DNA of 64,000 nucleotides from contig CAZIUI010000007.1 of NCBI GenBank assembly GCA_964542585.1, positions 34,657 to 98,656 of the forward strand, read 5' to 3'. A model generated the notes under the pieces. It ran no database searches. It was not told the DNA's origin and saw only the letters and a program-made list of their open reading frames with translations. Origin of the DNA: CAYYUA01 sp964542585 (GTDB taxonomy: Bacteria; Bacteroidota; Bacteroidia; CAILMK01; CAYYUA01). A program made the position numbers and the translations under genes. Positions 45,199-54,010 of this stretch are shown piece by piece. Within the stretch, counting starts at the first letter, position 1; every line of letters begins with the position of its first letter.

Positions 45199-45882
45199 CT
45201 AATTCAAGGAATTCTGGCCTGTATTAGGCTTCTTCGGTTGGGTCAGCCGGGTTAGCTCTACCTTTTCTTCCTTGGAAACAGCTTCAAAGCCCCCTGATAC
45301 ATGATAAAAATTATGGTATCCCCGATTTTTCAGAAATCCCATAAGCCCCATAGAAAGCTGACCATCAGCACATAATAAGTAATAAGTCTTATTCCGATGC
45401 AGATCTGCTATTTCTTCAAGGAGTTGTTCTGGCATTCGGTTAAAACTTTCCGTTAAATGCTCTTGCTGGAAAGCGACCTCTGGTCTTAGGTCGAACAATG
45501 TTAAGCCTTCATCATGCTTGAAATCAAGCGCAAATTCACCGGGATCTATTGAGATAACCATATCAAGGGACTCTCCAGCATTTTGCCAGGTTTCCATTCC
45601 GCCTTCTAAGAATCCTGTTACATTGGTAAAACCAGTCCCTTTTAAGGATTCCATAGCTGATGGGCCATTAGCTGACAGGAGAATAAGCCCGCGGTCTTTA
45701 TCTAATAACTTCCCGGCAAGCTCCTCAAAGCGATTATTGTAGGGAATATTGACGGAACCCGGTATCAAACCCTCCGCAAATTCTTCGGTGGTACGGGTAT
45801 CCACTACTAAAAATCCCTTCTCTTTATAAGCTTTAAAGTCTGCGAGGGATAGGATTTGTTTATCCGAAAGATGGTCAGCCAT
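45199..45882 (-). CDS. tandem rhodanese-domain protein
   Basis: 227 residues with two rhodanese-like domains. Domain 1 has FLVVDTRTTEEFAEGLIPGSVNIPYNN, but its active-site loop reads LLSANGPSAM with no Cys, so it is inactive. Domain 2 has LTLFDLRPEVAFQQEH and loop YLLCADGQLSMG with Cys, so it can be catalytic. Such tandem rhodaneses often follow metallo-beta-lactamase persulfide dioxygenases; none is here. It is the last gene of a tight minus-strand cluster (tsaB stop 11 bp upstream). Cytoplasmic, with a presumed sulfur-transfer or redox role. Confidence 0.85.
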   Translation of the reverse strand: MADHLSDKQILSLADFKAYKEKGFLVVDTRTTEEFAEGLIPGSVNIPYNNRFEELAGKLLDKDRGLILLSANGPSAMESLKGTGFTNVTGFLEGGMETWQNAGESLDMVISIDPGEFALDFKHDEGLTLFDLRPEVAFQQEHLTESFNRMPEQLLEEIADLHRNKTYYLLCADGQLSMGLMGFLKNRGYHNFYHVSGGFEAVSKEEKVELTRLTQPKKPNTGQNSLN

Positions 45883-45893
45883 AAATATATTTT

Positions 45894-46598
45894 TTACTTG
45901 TTCAAAAACTTTTGGAGTTTCACCTGCTTACCAGCCGCTACTTCCTTTAGGTAAAATGGCTCAAATCGCGTTATGTCGTCCGTTTCTCCCGCTTTGAACT
46001 TATTGTTCCCCAGGATGGGCATGCCATAAGCAGATGGGTATTTGATATTCTTGTATTCAACCCCTTGCTGTGAGTCTAGCAACGGTAGCGCTTTTTCAGC
46101 TCCTTCCCCACCTACGTGGACATGCGCATGCCCATCGAAGAGGTCTGAAAGCACCTCATCTGACAAAACCAAGGCCTGATTTTTTTTGAGCAGGTTGAGC
46201 TCAAAATCATAAATAGCAGTGTAGACCTCCCTTCTTCTGGCATCTAACATGGGACAAAATGCAGATCCCTTAGCATTTGTTGATTGTTTGAGTTGTTGAC
46301 TAAGGATTTGCAAAGATGATAAGCCAACCAAAGGAATGTCCAACGCATAGCATAAAGCCTTAGCTGTACTTACCCCAATCCGCAATCCCGTGTAAGAGCC
46401 CGGACCTGTTCCTACAGCCACTCCTTCAATTTGTTGAATTTTCCAACCAGTTTTTTTCAAGGCTTCTTGAATAAAAACATTCAACAATTCTGAGTGCTGA
46501 CGCTTCCCTGTTTGTTCGACCACAGTTACCAAATCACTTCCCGAAGCCAATCCTACAGAACAGTTATCAGTACTTGTTTCGATAAATAGCGTTTTCAT
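45894..46598 (-). CDS. tsaB: tRNA threonylcarbamoyladenosine biosynthesis protein TsaB
   Basis: 234 residues. It is an ASKHA-fold protein that pairs with TsaD and TsaE to make t6A37 in tRNAs decoding ANN. The opening LFIETSTDNCSVGLASG, the VGTGPGSYTGLRIGVSTAKALCYA block and PMLDARRREVYTAIYDF are typical of TsaB. It lacks the metal-binding HxxxH of the paralogue TsaD, as expected. It is 10 bp downstream of the TauE/SafE gene and 11 bp upstream of the rhodanese gene. Confidence 0.95.
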   Translation of the reverse strand: MKTLFIETSTDNCSVGLASGSDLVTVVEQTGKRQHSELLNVFIQEALKKTGWKIQQIEGVAVGTGPGSYTGLRIGVSTAKALCYALDIPLVGLSSLQILSQQLKQSTNAKGSAFCPMLDARRREVYTAIYDFELNLLKKNQALVLSDEVLSDLFDGHAHVHVGGEGAEKALPLLDSQQGVEYKNIKYPSAYGMPILGNNKFKAGETDDITRFEPFYLKEVAAGKQVKLQKFLNK

Positions 46599-46608
46599 TC
46601 CTTTACCT

Positions 46609-47451
46609 TCAAGATACCTGAATAAGGTGCTTGATCAATACTTGTGAACTTACAATAACAATCAACACCCCAAATATTAGTTGCAAAACTTTACGCGGAA
46701 TTTTTTGAGCCAGCCAAACACCAAGCGGTGTACAAAGTACAACTCCGGCCGCTAAGGGTAAAACCATAGGTAATAAAAGGTATCCAAATGTGCCGTGAAT
46801 ATCCAGCGATGGGCTCCCGTAGAGGAAACCATAAAAAATAATCATTGCCAATGTATAAAAGGGCATGATACCTAAAGATACTGAAGCAGCCAGCCGGATA
46901 TTCAAACGCATGAAACCGGAAAGTACGGGAATAAGAACAAGTCCCCCTCCGAACCCTGAAACAGCTGATAAAACACCGCTTAAAAACCCACTTAAGGCAT
47001 ACTGCTTAGCGGGGAGGTCATCCATTATAAGTGTACTTGAAGCGTTGTTTGTTTTTTGGGGTCGAAACATGCGGTAAGCCAATACCATCAGAAGCCCCAG
47101 CACTAAGAGGCTGAATTTATCTTGGGTGTACCAATCCGAAACGGCCATAAGATAGGAAAGTAATAAAGCACCAACGGTTCCCGGAATGGCGGTAATAAGC
47201 GTTTCCCTGAAATAAAATGTCCCTTGAATAATCTGGCGAATCGTGCCCGAAACCCCTGCAAAAAACACCGCAAAGATCGAATTGGCTAAGATCAATCGTA
47301 CAAATTCCGCACTGCTGAGGTCGAACTTATCAAGGTAATAGGTAAAAGCCGTTAAATAAATTAAGCCCCCACCAATACCCAACATTCCGGCTAGAAGCCC
47401 CCCAATAGCTCCAACTCCTAATAATATAAGAACATCAGTAAGGGCCCACAA
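46609..47451 (-). CDS. TauE/SafE family anion (sulfite) exporter
   Basis: 280 residues with ~8 membrane helices. The family hallmarks GAIGGLLAGMLGIGGGLIYL (near residue 16) and GFLSGVLSAVSGFGGGLVLIPVL (second half) are clear. The family includes sulfite, sulfoacetate and other organosulfur anion exporters; the substrate is unknown here. It lies 6 bp downstream of the S41 protease gene and upstream of tsaB, in a translationally tight cluster. The rhodanese two genes on might fit a sulfur theme, but that is inference. Confidence 0.88.
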   Translation of the reverse strand: MWALTDVLILLGVGAIGGLLAGMLGIGGGLIYLTAFTYYLDKFDLSSAEFVRLILANSIFAVFFAGVSGTIRQIIQGTFYFRETLITAIPGTVGALLLSYLMAVSDWYTQDKFSLLVLGLLMVLAYRMFRPQKTNNASSTLIMDDLPAKQYALSGFLSGVLSAVSGFGGGLVLIPVLSGFMRLNIRLAASVSLGIMPFYTLAMIIFYGFLYGSPSLDIHGTFGYLLLPMVLPLAAGVVLCTPLGVWLAQKIPRKVLQLIFGVLIVIVSSQVLIKHLIQVS

Positions 47452-47457
47452 GGGGTT

Positions 47458-49131
47458 TTAGTTTTGCTTCTGAATATTGAGGATCTCCCGGTAACGCTTC
47501 GGATTATTGAGGATCTTAAGGCTTTTGTCTACATAATTATCCGTGTCCAAAGATGCGCTAATCCTTCCGCTACTATAGTAGTAACGCTGCAGAATGCGTT
47601 CCTCTAATAAACTGGAAATATCGTCTTTATAGAGCTGTAGGTCATTTTCTTTATTGGCTTCCAGCTTAGATGATAGCTTTTTTATTGTAGACTCCAAGGT
47701 TTTAAAATAGTGTTCTTTTTTAGCTTTTTCTTTCAATGCTTTAAGTTTAGCCTGAGTCTGGGATTGGTACTCATATTCACGGTCACCTAAGTAATCTTTA
47801 AAATTGGCATAGAGCTCATCAGTAACCTCAAATTCATTGGGTTTTGCAATAGAATCATGCTGATTCCGGAATCGGTTAGCAAAGCGGAAAATGTGACCTT
47901 CTTTCAGAAGATTTTGAACAGCCTTAGGATAAGTTTTTGATTGAGCTTTCACATCCGGGATAATACCATCTCCATCATGCACTTTTCTACCATTTTCAGT
48001 TTCAAAGGTCATCATGGCAGAATCAGCAACTTGCTTTGCTTCTCCATTCGAATAATCACGCGCTTGGATACAACGACCACTGGGAATGTAATATTTCGCA
48101 ATTGTTAGCTTTAACTTGGAGTTGTAAGGCAGGTCTTTAGCTTGCTGAACTAGCCCTTTACCATACGTTTGTTGTCCTACAACAACTGCTCTATCATAAT
48201 CCTGTAAAGCCCCTGAAACTATCTCAGAGGCTGATGCCGAATTATCATCAACCAAGACTGTCATAGGAACTTTTTTATCAACGGGACCAGTCTTTGTTCG
48301 GTATTCCTTATTCCACCGATCAATTTTCCCCTTGGTTTTTACTACAAGCTTATTACGCTCTATAAACCAGGATACACTTTTAACAGCTTCCCTTAAAATC
48401 CCGCCGGGATTCCCTCTCAGGTCAAGGATCAATCCTGATAGTTCACCATCGGATTTGGACTTAACTTTTTTCACAGCCTTTTTAAGCTCTTCACTGGAAT
48501 TTTTTCGAAAGCTTTTGTATTTGATATAGCCCACATTTTCTCCATCCATTACATCAGCGTAGGTGATGTTAGGCATTTCAACTTTTTTCCGGGTCAAGGA
48601 TTTTTGAAGAATACTATCGTTAACAGCCGGACGATCAATTACCATGGAAACATCCGTACCGGGCTGACCTTTCAGCAGTTGACTAACTTGGTTGGTGTTT
48701 TTACCCTTAACACTCTTCCCGTTAACTTTTTTAATGAGGTCGCCCGCCCTTAAATCTGATTTTGCGGCAGGAAAACCCTTGTAAGGTTCAATAATTTGTA
48801 CATACTCCCCATTTTGGCTGATTACAGCGCCAATACCGCCATATTCACCAGTTGTTTGCATTCGGTAATTTTGGATCTGGGATTCTGGAATATACTTAGT
48901 GTATGGATCAAGTTCGTTAAGCATAGCGTCAATCCCATTTTTCATAAGTTTGTTGGTATTGACGTCATCTACGTAGTAGTTGTGTAGTTTTTTAAAGATG
49001 GTAACAAAAATCTCTACCTGCTTAGAAATCTCGAAGTTTTTGCTGACGTAAGCGTAGCTTCCACCCGCAAATGAGAAGAAAATCGCTACCAATAACCCAG
49101 CGAGAACAAATTGCTTGCTGCGGTACCTCAT
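47458..49131 (-). CDS. S41 family C-terminal processing protease (CtpA-like)
   Basis: 557 residues. A signal/anchor (KQFVLAGLLVAIFFSFAGGS) is followed by the Ctp N-terminal helical region (LDPYTKYIPESQIQN), a PDZ domain (YVQIIEPYKGFPAAKSDLRAGDLIKKVNGKSV), and the S41 core with catalytic Ser in DDNSASASEIVSGALQDYDR and Lys in GQQTYGKGLVQ. The C-terminal ~150 residues are charged and helical. It degrades or trims periplasmic proteins. Its mRNA probably continues through TauE/SafE, tsaB and rhodanese, with gaps of 6-11 bp. Confidence 0.95.
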   Translation of the reverse strand: MRYRSKQFVLAGLLVAIFFSFAGGSYAYVSKNFEISKQVEIFVTIFKKLHNYYVDDVNTNKLMKNGIDAMLNELDPYTKYIPESQIQNYRMQTTGEYGGIGAVISQNGEYVQIIEPYKGFPAAKSDLRAGDLIKKVNGKSVKGKNTNQVSQLLKGQPGTDVSMVIDRPAVNDSILQKSLTRKKVEMPNITYADVMDGENVGYIKYKSFRKNSSEELKKAVKKVKSKSDGELSGLILDLRGNPGGILREAVKSVSWFIERNKLVVKTKGKIDRWNKEYRTKTGPVDKKVPMTVLVDDNSASASEIVSGALQDYDRAVVVGQQTYGKGLVQQAKDLPYNSKLKLTIAKYYIPSGRCIQARDYSNGEAKQVADSAMMTFETENGRKVHDGDGIIPDVKAQSKTYPKAVQNLLKEGHIFRFANRFRNQHDSIAKPNEFEVTDELYANFKDYLGDREYEYQSQTQAKLKALKEKAKKEHYFKTLESTIKKLSSKLEANKENDLQLYKDDISSLLEERILQRYYYSSGRISASLDTDNYVDKSLKILNNPKRYREILNIQKQN

Positions 49132-49209
49132 ACTTTTATTTTTTTGAAATGATAACTTCTTGGGGTTTCAATAATAATGCAAAAAACATCAAAGCCAGTC
49201 GCTTTTTGT

Positions 49210-49455
49210 TTAATTTTTAAATAAGCTTTTTCCAGTTTTGTTTTTTGGGGGAACAGGGTCATATCCCGAACTTCCCCATGGATGGCAGGAAAAGATACGC
49301 TTTAAGGCTAGCCAACTGCCCTGAAAAGCACCATGCCGGCTAATAGCCTGCTCTGCGTACGTTGAGCAAGTAGGATAATACCGGCAATGTGACCCCAATA
49401 ACGGGGACAGGATGTATTTATAGGCTTTAATAAGGGTAATGAGGATCGCGTTCAA
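49210..49455 (-). CDS. yidD: membrane protein insertion efficiency factor YidD
   Basis: 81 residues if started at TTG 49455; an ATG at 49521 (103 residues) is also in frame but overlaps rnpA by 95 bp. The diagnostic segment IKAYKYILSPLLGSHCRYYPTCSTYAEQAI and LKRIFSCHPWGSSGYDPVP are canonical YidD (HCRYYPTCS, CHP...GYDPVP). YidD assists YidC-mediated membrane insertion. It overlaps the end of rnpA, as in many genomes (rpmH-rnpA-yidD-yidC), although yidC itself is not next; an S41 protease is. Confidence 0.9.
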   Translation of the reverse strand: MNAILITLIKAYKYILSPLLGSHCRYYPTCSTYAEQAISRHGAFQGSWLALKRIFSCHPWGSSGYDPVPPKNKTGKSLFKN

Positions 49456-49852
49456 AACTTTCAGGAAGCTTTTCCAGCATTGCTCTAAAAACCTTGTCAA
49501 ATTGAGATTGAAGGTTAACATAAGATTCCTTTCGCTTGCCAATGTATATAAAAGCAATGGTCATTTGCTGGTTATAACCTTCCAATAACCTGTAAAGTTC
49601 TTGCTTTCGGTATCGGTACAGCTCTTTCATCTGGCGCTTGATGCGTGCCCTTTCATGAGCTTTGGGTAAACTTTTTTTGCTGGCAACCATAACTATTTGC
49701 GCAGGCTTTTCCACCTGAAGCGCTGCAAACCTCCATGTAAGGACAAATGGACTTACCTTAACACTATCATGTTGCAGCTCCCTTTGAAAAAGAGCGTTAA
49801 TTAGTTGCCGACCCGCAAGGCGCTCACTTTTCTTGAGACTGTAGTCCTTCAC
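49427..49852 (-). CDS. rnpA: ribonuclease P protein component
   Basis: 141 residues. A small basic protein that binds RNase P RNA and helps tRNA 5' processing. The RNR-like motif KAHERARIKRQMKELYRYRK, along with YSLKKSERLAGRQLINALFQ and AFIYIGKRKESYVNLQSQFDKVF, are typical. It is 82 bp downstream of rpmH and overlaps yidD by 29 bp if the TTG yidD start is used. Confidence 0.95.
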   Translation of the reverse strand: MKDYSLKKSERLAGRQLINALFQRELQHDSVKVSPFVLTWRFAALQVEKPAQIVMVASKKSLPKAHERARIKRQMKELYRYRKQELYRLLEGYNQQMTIAFIYIGKRKESYVNLQSQFDKVFRAMLEKLPESFERDPHYPY

Positions 49853-49934
49853 TAACCAATCAATATTTGGATAAAAAAGGCTAAGCCATAAGAAGTGAGA
49901 CCAAGGCTAAAGTCCATAAGTAAAAAATAGTAAG

Positions 49935-50093
49935 CTAGAGCTTATGACGCTTCTCGTCAGATACCGTGAGCTTATGACGACCTTTTTGCCGTCTTCTTGA
50001 AAGTACTGCTCGGCCTTCTTTAGTGCTCATTCGCTGCCTGAATCCGTGTTTGTTTCGCCTTTTGCGCTTAGATGGCTGAAATGGTCGTTTCAT
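49935..50093 (-). CDS. rpmH: 50S ribosomal protein L34
   Basis: 52 residues on the minus strand from ATG 50093 to TAG 49935. It reads MKRPFQPSKRKRRNKHGFRQ, then RMSTKEGRAVLSRRRQKGRH and KLTVSDEKRHKL, the complete L34 with its dense basic sequence. It stands at the head of the rpmH-rnpA-yidD cluster, with a perfect -7 element 45 bp upstream. L34 helps 23S rRNA assembly. Confidence 0.97.
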   Translation of the reverse strand: MKRPFQPSKRKRRNKHGFRQRMSTKEGRAVLSRRRQKGRHKLTVSDEKRHKL

Positions 50094-50138
50094 AGAACTT
50101 CTTCACTAGTTTTCGTACGCTGCTTAGTTACAAAAGTG

Positions 50139-50146
50139 CAAATGTA
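50139..50146 (-). promoter_or_regulatory. -7 promoter element (TACATTTG) for rpmH-rnpA-yidD
   Basis: An exact reverse-strand TAnnTTTG match about 45 bp upstream of the rpmH start. Confidence 0.5.
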
Positions 50147-50282
50147 ATAAATAACCGGTTAAAGTATTCTTAAGCGAATTGGTCGATTAAGTTTTTTTAA
50201 AGTTACAAGTTTTATAAAGTTAGATTTTTCCTTATTAATGGGTTTTTAATAGTTTTGCTATAAACCCTAAAAAAAGGACAAT

Positions 50283-51167
50283 ATGAAGCATCTAACAATT
50301 TTAGGCACTGCAAGCCTTTTTCTGTTACTCACTGCTTGCGGTGGCGGTTCCTCCAAAAACAATGGAAAAGAGGAATCCAAGAAAAAGGACACTGCTCAAA
50401 AGCAAAATATGCCCGCTAATGCCATGAAAAAAAATGGCTTAACGGTTTACCCTATTGAAACAAAGGATTATTCGGATGCAAAGCTATCCCTCGAAGCGCC
50501 AAAAGCTTCTGAAGTAGACACCGGAAGCTATCAGTTCAAGTTCTCAGTAATGAACTATAATCTGAAAAAAGCCACACCAGATGCTGATAAGCATAATTTA
50601 GCTGAATCGAGTAAAGGCCAGCATATCCATTTTATTGTTAACAATGGTCCTTACATGGCTAAGTACGATACAGCATTTGAAGCTACGATGGATAAGCCTG
50701 GCTATTACACGGTCCTTGCTTTCCTATCCCGTTCCTATCATGAAAGCGTTAAAAATCCCAATGCATTTGCCATCAAGCAATTCAAAGTGGGTGATCCAAA
50801 AGCGGACATGAAAGCCGACCTCTCCAAACCTCACCTCTTCTATAGCCGACCAAAAGGCACTTACATGGGTAAAGACATGAAAAAGCTGTTGCTGGACTTT
50901 TACCCTGTTAATATTGACGAGCTTTCCGAAGATGGCTATAAAGTTGAGGCTACCTTGAATGGTAATACCACTTTCACCTTTACTGAGCATAAGCCTTATG
51001 TAATCGAAGGCCTTAAACCAGGCAAGCTGAAAGTTAAGCTCAGGTTACTCAACAAGAAGGACAATTTGGTTGATAGCAAGTTTAGTGAAGTAACCCGTGA
51101 AGTAACCCTAAAAGGTGGTGAAAACAGCATGAGTAAGAAAGGAAATGATAAAGAAGCGTCAAGCTAG
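50283..51167 (+). CDS. lipoprotein with two beta-rich domains (unknown family)
   Basis: 294 residues. A lipoprotein signal with lipobox LLTAC (Cys19) is followed by GGG and a charged linker. The middle has QFKFSVMNYNL, QHIHFIVNNGPYMAKYDTAFEATMD and AFLSRSYHESVKNPNAFAIK, a pattern like CzcE/DUF4399-type copper-handling or 'phosphopeptide-binding' exported proteins of Bacteroidota (HIHFIVNN, SRSYHESVK). The C-terminal ~100 residues form another beta-rich region (GYKVEATLNGNTTFTF, LKPGKLKVKLRLLNKKDNLVDS). A conserved HIHF could bind a metal, but this is not proved. Monocistronic, closed by a terminator. Confidence 0.65.
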   Translation: MKHLTILGTASLFLLLTACGGGSSKNNGKEESKKKDTAQKQNMPANAMKKNGLTVYPIETKDYSDAKLSLEAPKASEVDTGSYQFKFSVMNYNLKKATPDADKHNLAESSKGQHIHFIVNNGPYMAKYDTAFEATMDKPGYYTVLAFLSRSYHESVKNPNAFAIKQFKVGDPKADMKADLSKPHLFYSRPKGTYMGKDMKKLLLDFYPVNIDELSEDGYKVEATLNGNTTFTFTEHKPYVIEGLKPGKLKVKLRLLNKKDNLVDSKFSEVTREVTLKGGENSMSKKGNDKEASS

Positions 51168-51187
51168 TAAAAAGATATAGGGGTAAA

Positions 51188-51225
51188 TAAAAAAAGCGGT
51201 TCTAAAAAAGGGCCGCTTTTTTTAT
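51188..51225. terminator. bidirectional rho-independent terminator
   Basis: AAAAAAAGCGG and CCGCTTTTTTT form a hairpin with A- and T-runs on both sides (51189-51199 with 51213-51223). It lies between the convergent lipoprotein gene and pyrE and can serve both. Confidence 0.75.
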
Positions 51226-51867
51226 TCATTGCCCCCACTGCTCTGGATCTGCTCGCCATGATTTTAGAGTATTTAACTCGCTCTCCTCTACATAACTATT
51301 CTCAACAGCGGTTTCTATAAGTGTTTCATAATCGGTGAGCGTATGTAAAGGTATATTGCGCTCATGAAATGCCGCTTCAGCTGTTTCAAAATTATACGAG
51401 AAAATACCCGCCAAGCCAGCAATGGAATGGTCATCTGCCTGCAACGTTTCAAGCGCTTTCAAACTACTGCCACCCGTTGAAATTAGGTCCTCCACTACTA
51501 AAATTCGGTGACCTAAGCTTAGGTGACCCTCAATATGGTTCTCCCGGCCATGGGCTTTTGCAGAAGTCCGTACATAGGCCATTGGTAAATCTAATTCCTG
51601 AGCAATGAAGGCAGCATGAGGAATGCCGGCAGTTGCTACACCCGCAATTGCTGTAACAGGGGGATTGAAGGACTGCGTTAACCTTACAAATTCGTTTTTT
51701 ATATGATTTCTTAATTCAGGATAGCCTAAGATTAAACGGTTATCACAATAAATTGGAGATCTTAGCCCAGATGTCCATATAAAGGGTTGCTCAATACTTA
51801 AAACAACGCTTTGAATTTGGAGTAATTTTTGCGCCAAATACTTAGCATTAATAACATCAAGTAGCAT
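51226..51867 (-). CDS. pyrE: orotate phosphoribosyltransferase
   Basis: 213 residues. It makes OMP from orotate and PRPP, the fifth step of UMP synthesis. Motifs: WTSGLRSPIYCDNRLILGYP at the N-terminus, GVATAGIPHAAFIAQELDLPMAYVR, and the PRPP-binding ILVVEDLISTGGSSLKALE. The ATG at 51867 overlaps the start codon of the divergent NUDIX gene (51866) as CATG, so the two genes share 2 bp. A -7 element just 5 bp upstream of the start implies a leaderless or very short leader mRNA. prs in this window supplies PRPP. Confidence 0.96.
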   Translation of the reverse strand: MLLDVINAKYLAQKLLQIQSVVLSIEQPFIWTSGLRSPIYCDNRLILGYPELRNHIKNEFVRLTQSFNPPVTAIAGVATAGIPHAAFIAQELDLPMAYVRTSAKAHGRENHIEGHLSLGHRILVVEDLISTGGSSLKALETLQADDHSIAGLAGIFSYNFETAEAAFHERNIPLHTLTDYETLIETAVENSYVEESELNTLKSWRADPEQWGQ

Positions 51868-52501
51868 GGTACAAAGCTATAAAATTTTCATAAAGCAAAT
51901 GCCGGTCTACATCACAAGTGACCCCTCACCGGCTGATACAAATCCCTACGATGTAAAAATTATTAATGCTGATAACAACGATACCCTAAAAGCGACCATT
52001 GATGATATTGAAGCAAGTACAACCTATCATGAAACTTACCTTGTAAGCCAATATCCAAATTCAATTTTTGATATAATTAAATCACTTTTTGAACCTGTTG
52101 AAGCAGCTGGCGGTATCGTTTGGAATCCGCAAGGAGCCATTCTTTTAATCTTCCGTCATGGCAAATGGGATCTTCCCAAAGGTAAAATTGAGAATGGAGA
52201 AGCCACTGATGAGGCAGCTAAAAGGGAGGTGAAGGAAGAATGTGGGGTTCATGAGCTTACCGTCAACAGGTTTTATGGAACGTCATACCACACCTATTGG
52301 CAGCATAATCAACGCATGCTCAAAATTACTTTCTGGTATGATATGTCCTGCTTTGACCCGGAAAACATCAACCCGCAAACAGAAGAAGGCATTGAAACCA
52401 TCCGCTGGATGGATAATCAAGGGCTCAGCCGCGCCATAACTAACACCTTCCCCAACCTCTTTCCGATCATGAGATCCTACCTCCACAAGGTTCCTTTTTA
52501 G
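51866..52501 (+). CDS. NUDIX hydrolase
   Basis: 211 residues from ATG 51866 (MVQSYKIFIKQMPVYI). The N-terminal ~75 residues are the extra domain seen in this Bacteroidota NUDIX group. The catalytic part has VEAAGGIVWN, DLPKGKIENGEATDEAAKREVKEECGV with the full Nudix box, and YHTYWQHNQRMLKITFWYDM. Mg2+-dependent hydrolase with unknown substrate. The start is supported by the family N-terminus (YKIFI..P); a second ATG at 51899 exists. The start codons of this gene and pyrE overlap on opposite strands. Confidence 0.9.
   Translation: MVQSYKIFIKQMPVYITSDPSPADTNPYDVKIINADNNDTLKATIDDIEASTTYHETYLVSQYPNSIFDIIKSLFEPVEAAGGIVWNPQGAILLIFRHGKWDLPKGKIENGEATDEAAKREVKEECGVHELTVNRFYGTSYHTYWQHNQRMLKITFWYDMSCFDPENINPQTEEGIETIRWMDNQGLSRAITNTFPNLFPIMRSYLHKVPF
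51872..51899 (-). promoter_or_regulatory. promoter for pyrE (TTTG - 16 bp - TAGCTTTG)
   Basis: An exact -7 TAGCTTTG on the minus strand (51879 to 51872) with a TTTG 16 bp upstream (51899-51896). It lies inside the first codons of the divergent NUDIX gene, and places the transcription start at about the pyrE start codon. Confidence 0.5.
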
Positions 52502-52508
52502 GATACAG

Positions 52509-52955
52509 CTAGCGGAACCACTTCAAGCCAAAGTAATACAGCAGGTCATTCCAGTCTGACCATTCATCCTTGTAAAGCGTGTAAATCGTATCAAAATAGG
52601 TGACGTAAAGCGCATCACCTTTTAGCTGGGCATTGGCATAAGGAAGGGGAAAAAAATCAGCTTCCTGACCCAAAGCAACCTGGTAAACATTCCTTAAATA
52701 AAAATGGCCTTCATGAAAGCCCGTTTCCACCTTGGTACGTTGCATTTGCACGCTAGCAAGGGCATTACTAAGAAGAACCGTTGCAAACACTCCTACCAAT
52801 CCTGGAACCAATATGGCTCCTCGCTGCGCCAATTGGTAGAGTAAAATAAGCAATAGGGCCATTGCCAAGCCCAGGTAATACTGCCAGGCGTAAAGTTGAA
52901 AAATCTGGAAAGCCGACCGCTTACCAGGATGCTGTTGGGCATAAAAGCGAACCAT
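52509..52955 (-). CDS. small membrane protein of unknown function, 148 aa
   Basis: No family recognised with confidence. The N-terminal half has two hydrophobic helices (WQYYLGLAMALLLILLYQLA, then ILVPGLVGVFATVLLSNALA). The C-terminal half is soluble and aromatic-rich (FDTIYTLYKDEWSDWNDLLY, then YFGLKWFR). This is a two-helix membrane protein with an exposed C-terminal domain. ATG 52955 is preceded by an A/T-rich gap. It is convergent with the NUDIX gene, whose stop is 7 bp away. Possibly lineage-specific. Confidence 0.5.
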   Translation of the reverse strand: MVRFYAQQHPGKRSAFQIFQLYAWQYYLGLAMALLLILLYQLAQRGAILVPGLVGVFATVLLSNALASVQMQRTKVETGFHEGHFYLRNVYQVALGQEADFFPLPYANAQLKGDALYVTYFDTIYTLYKDEWSDWNDLLYYFGLKWFR

Positions 52956-53127
52956 GATACGTTATTTTCAGACCTTAATTAACTAAAAGGCAAAATTTTG
53001 TAGATTAACTTTATAGCCAGTAATTGCGAAGTTCCTAAAATTGCCATCGCTAAAACAGCGCTTAGAAGGGTTAAAAAAAGGATAAATTTCAAGTTCACAA
53101 CAGGGAAGACCGCTAAACAACGGGATT

Positions 53128-54000
53128 ATGACAACTGCTAAACCAGCAAAATATCTCCTTTACAACAATAAATGCTATCCGGTAGATGAGCCTATTTTCA
53201 AAGTAACCAACCGATCATTCCGCTACGGAGATGGCCTTTTTGAAACCATACGATTGATCAAAGGCAAATTGCACCTTTTTGATTACCACATTGAGCGCAT
53301 ACTGAATGGCGCTGAGTTCCTTAAAATGGAATTTCCCAGTAACTGGAATAAAGCTTTTTTCAAGAAGAAAGTGAATGAGTTGCTGGAGAAAAACCAAGAG
53401 TTCGAGAACGGAAAGATCAGGCTATCTATCTTTCGGGCTGACGGTGGCACCTATGCCCCTAAATCCTCAAAGGGTAACTTACTTATTGAATACGAGCCCC
53501 TTAACAGCGACAGGTTTATCCTGAATAAAAAAGGGCTCAAGATGGAAGTTTTTAGTGAAATGGAGAAAACAAGCAATCCCTTCTCCAATTTTAAAAGCAG
53601 TAATGCCCTGATCTATGTACTAGCATCCATTTACAGGAAAGAGGAAGGACTTGATGACTGCTTTATCGTTAACTCTCAAAATCGCATTATTGAGGGTATC
53701 AGCTCCAACCTTTTCATAGTAAAAGACGGTAGCCTTATTACGCCTCCCTTATCTGAAGGCTGTGTGGCTGGCGTTATGCGCTCTTACCTGTTAAACTTAT
53801 TGGAACAAAAGGAAATCGAATACAGGATGACCCCCATCCAATTGGAGGACTTGTTCCAAGCCCAGGAAATTTTCCTAACGGATTCGATCAAGGGTATTCG
53901 TTGGGTTGGCTCCTACAAGGTTAAGCGCTATAACCTTAATCTATCTGAGCAACTGAACCAATACCTCAATGAAGAATTGGACAAACCGGTAAGTGCCTGA
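53128..54000 (+). CDS. class IV aminotransferase (branched-chain aminotransferase/ADC lyase-like)
   Basis: 290 residues. PLP fold type IV: N-terminal FRYGDGLFETIRLIKGKLHLFDYHIERI with the conserved Arg of the HxxR region, the PLP lysine in NFKSSNALIYVLASIYRKE near residue 156, NRIIEGISSNLFIVKDG and TPPLSEGCVAGVMRS, and EIFLTDSIKGI. This order fits BCAT, D-amino acid aminotransferase and aminodeoxychorismate lyase; the short length (290) and the GDGLFET motif favour an ADC lyase or D-AAT-like enzyme over BCAT. No folate or amino-acid neighbour resolves it. Confidence 0.85.
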   Translation: MTTAKPAKYLLYNNKCYPVDEPIFKVTNRSFRYGDGLFETIRLIKGKLHLFDYHIERILNGAEFLKMEFPSNWNKAFFKKKVNELLEKNQEFENGKIRLSIFRADGGTYAPKSSKGNLLIEYEPLNSDRFILNKKGLKMEVFSEMEKTSNPFSNFKSSNALIYVLASIYRKEEGLDDCFIVNSQNRIIEGISSNLFIVKDGSLITPPLSEGCVAGVMRSYLLNLLEQKEIEYRMTPIQLEDLFQAQEIFLTDSIKGIRWVGSYKVKRYNLNLSEQLNQYLNEELDKPVSA

Positions 54001-54010
54001 ATGCACTACA

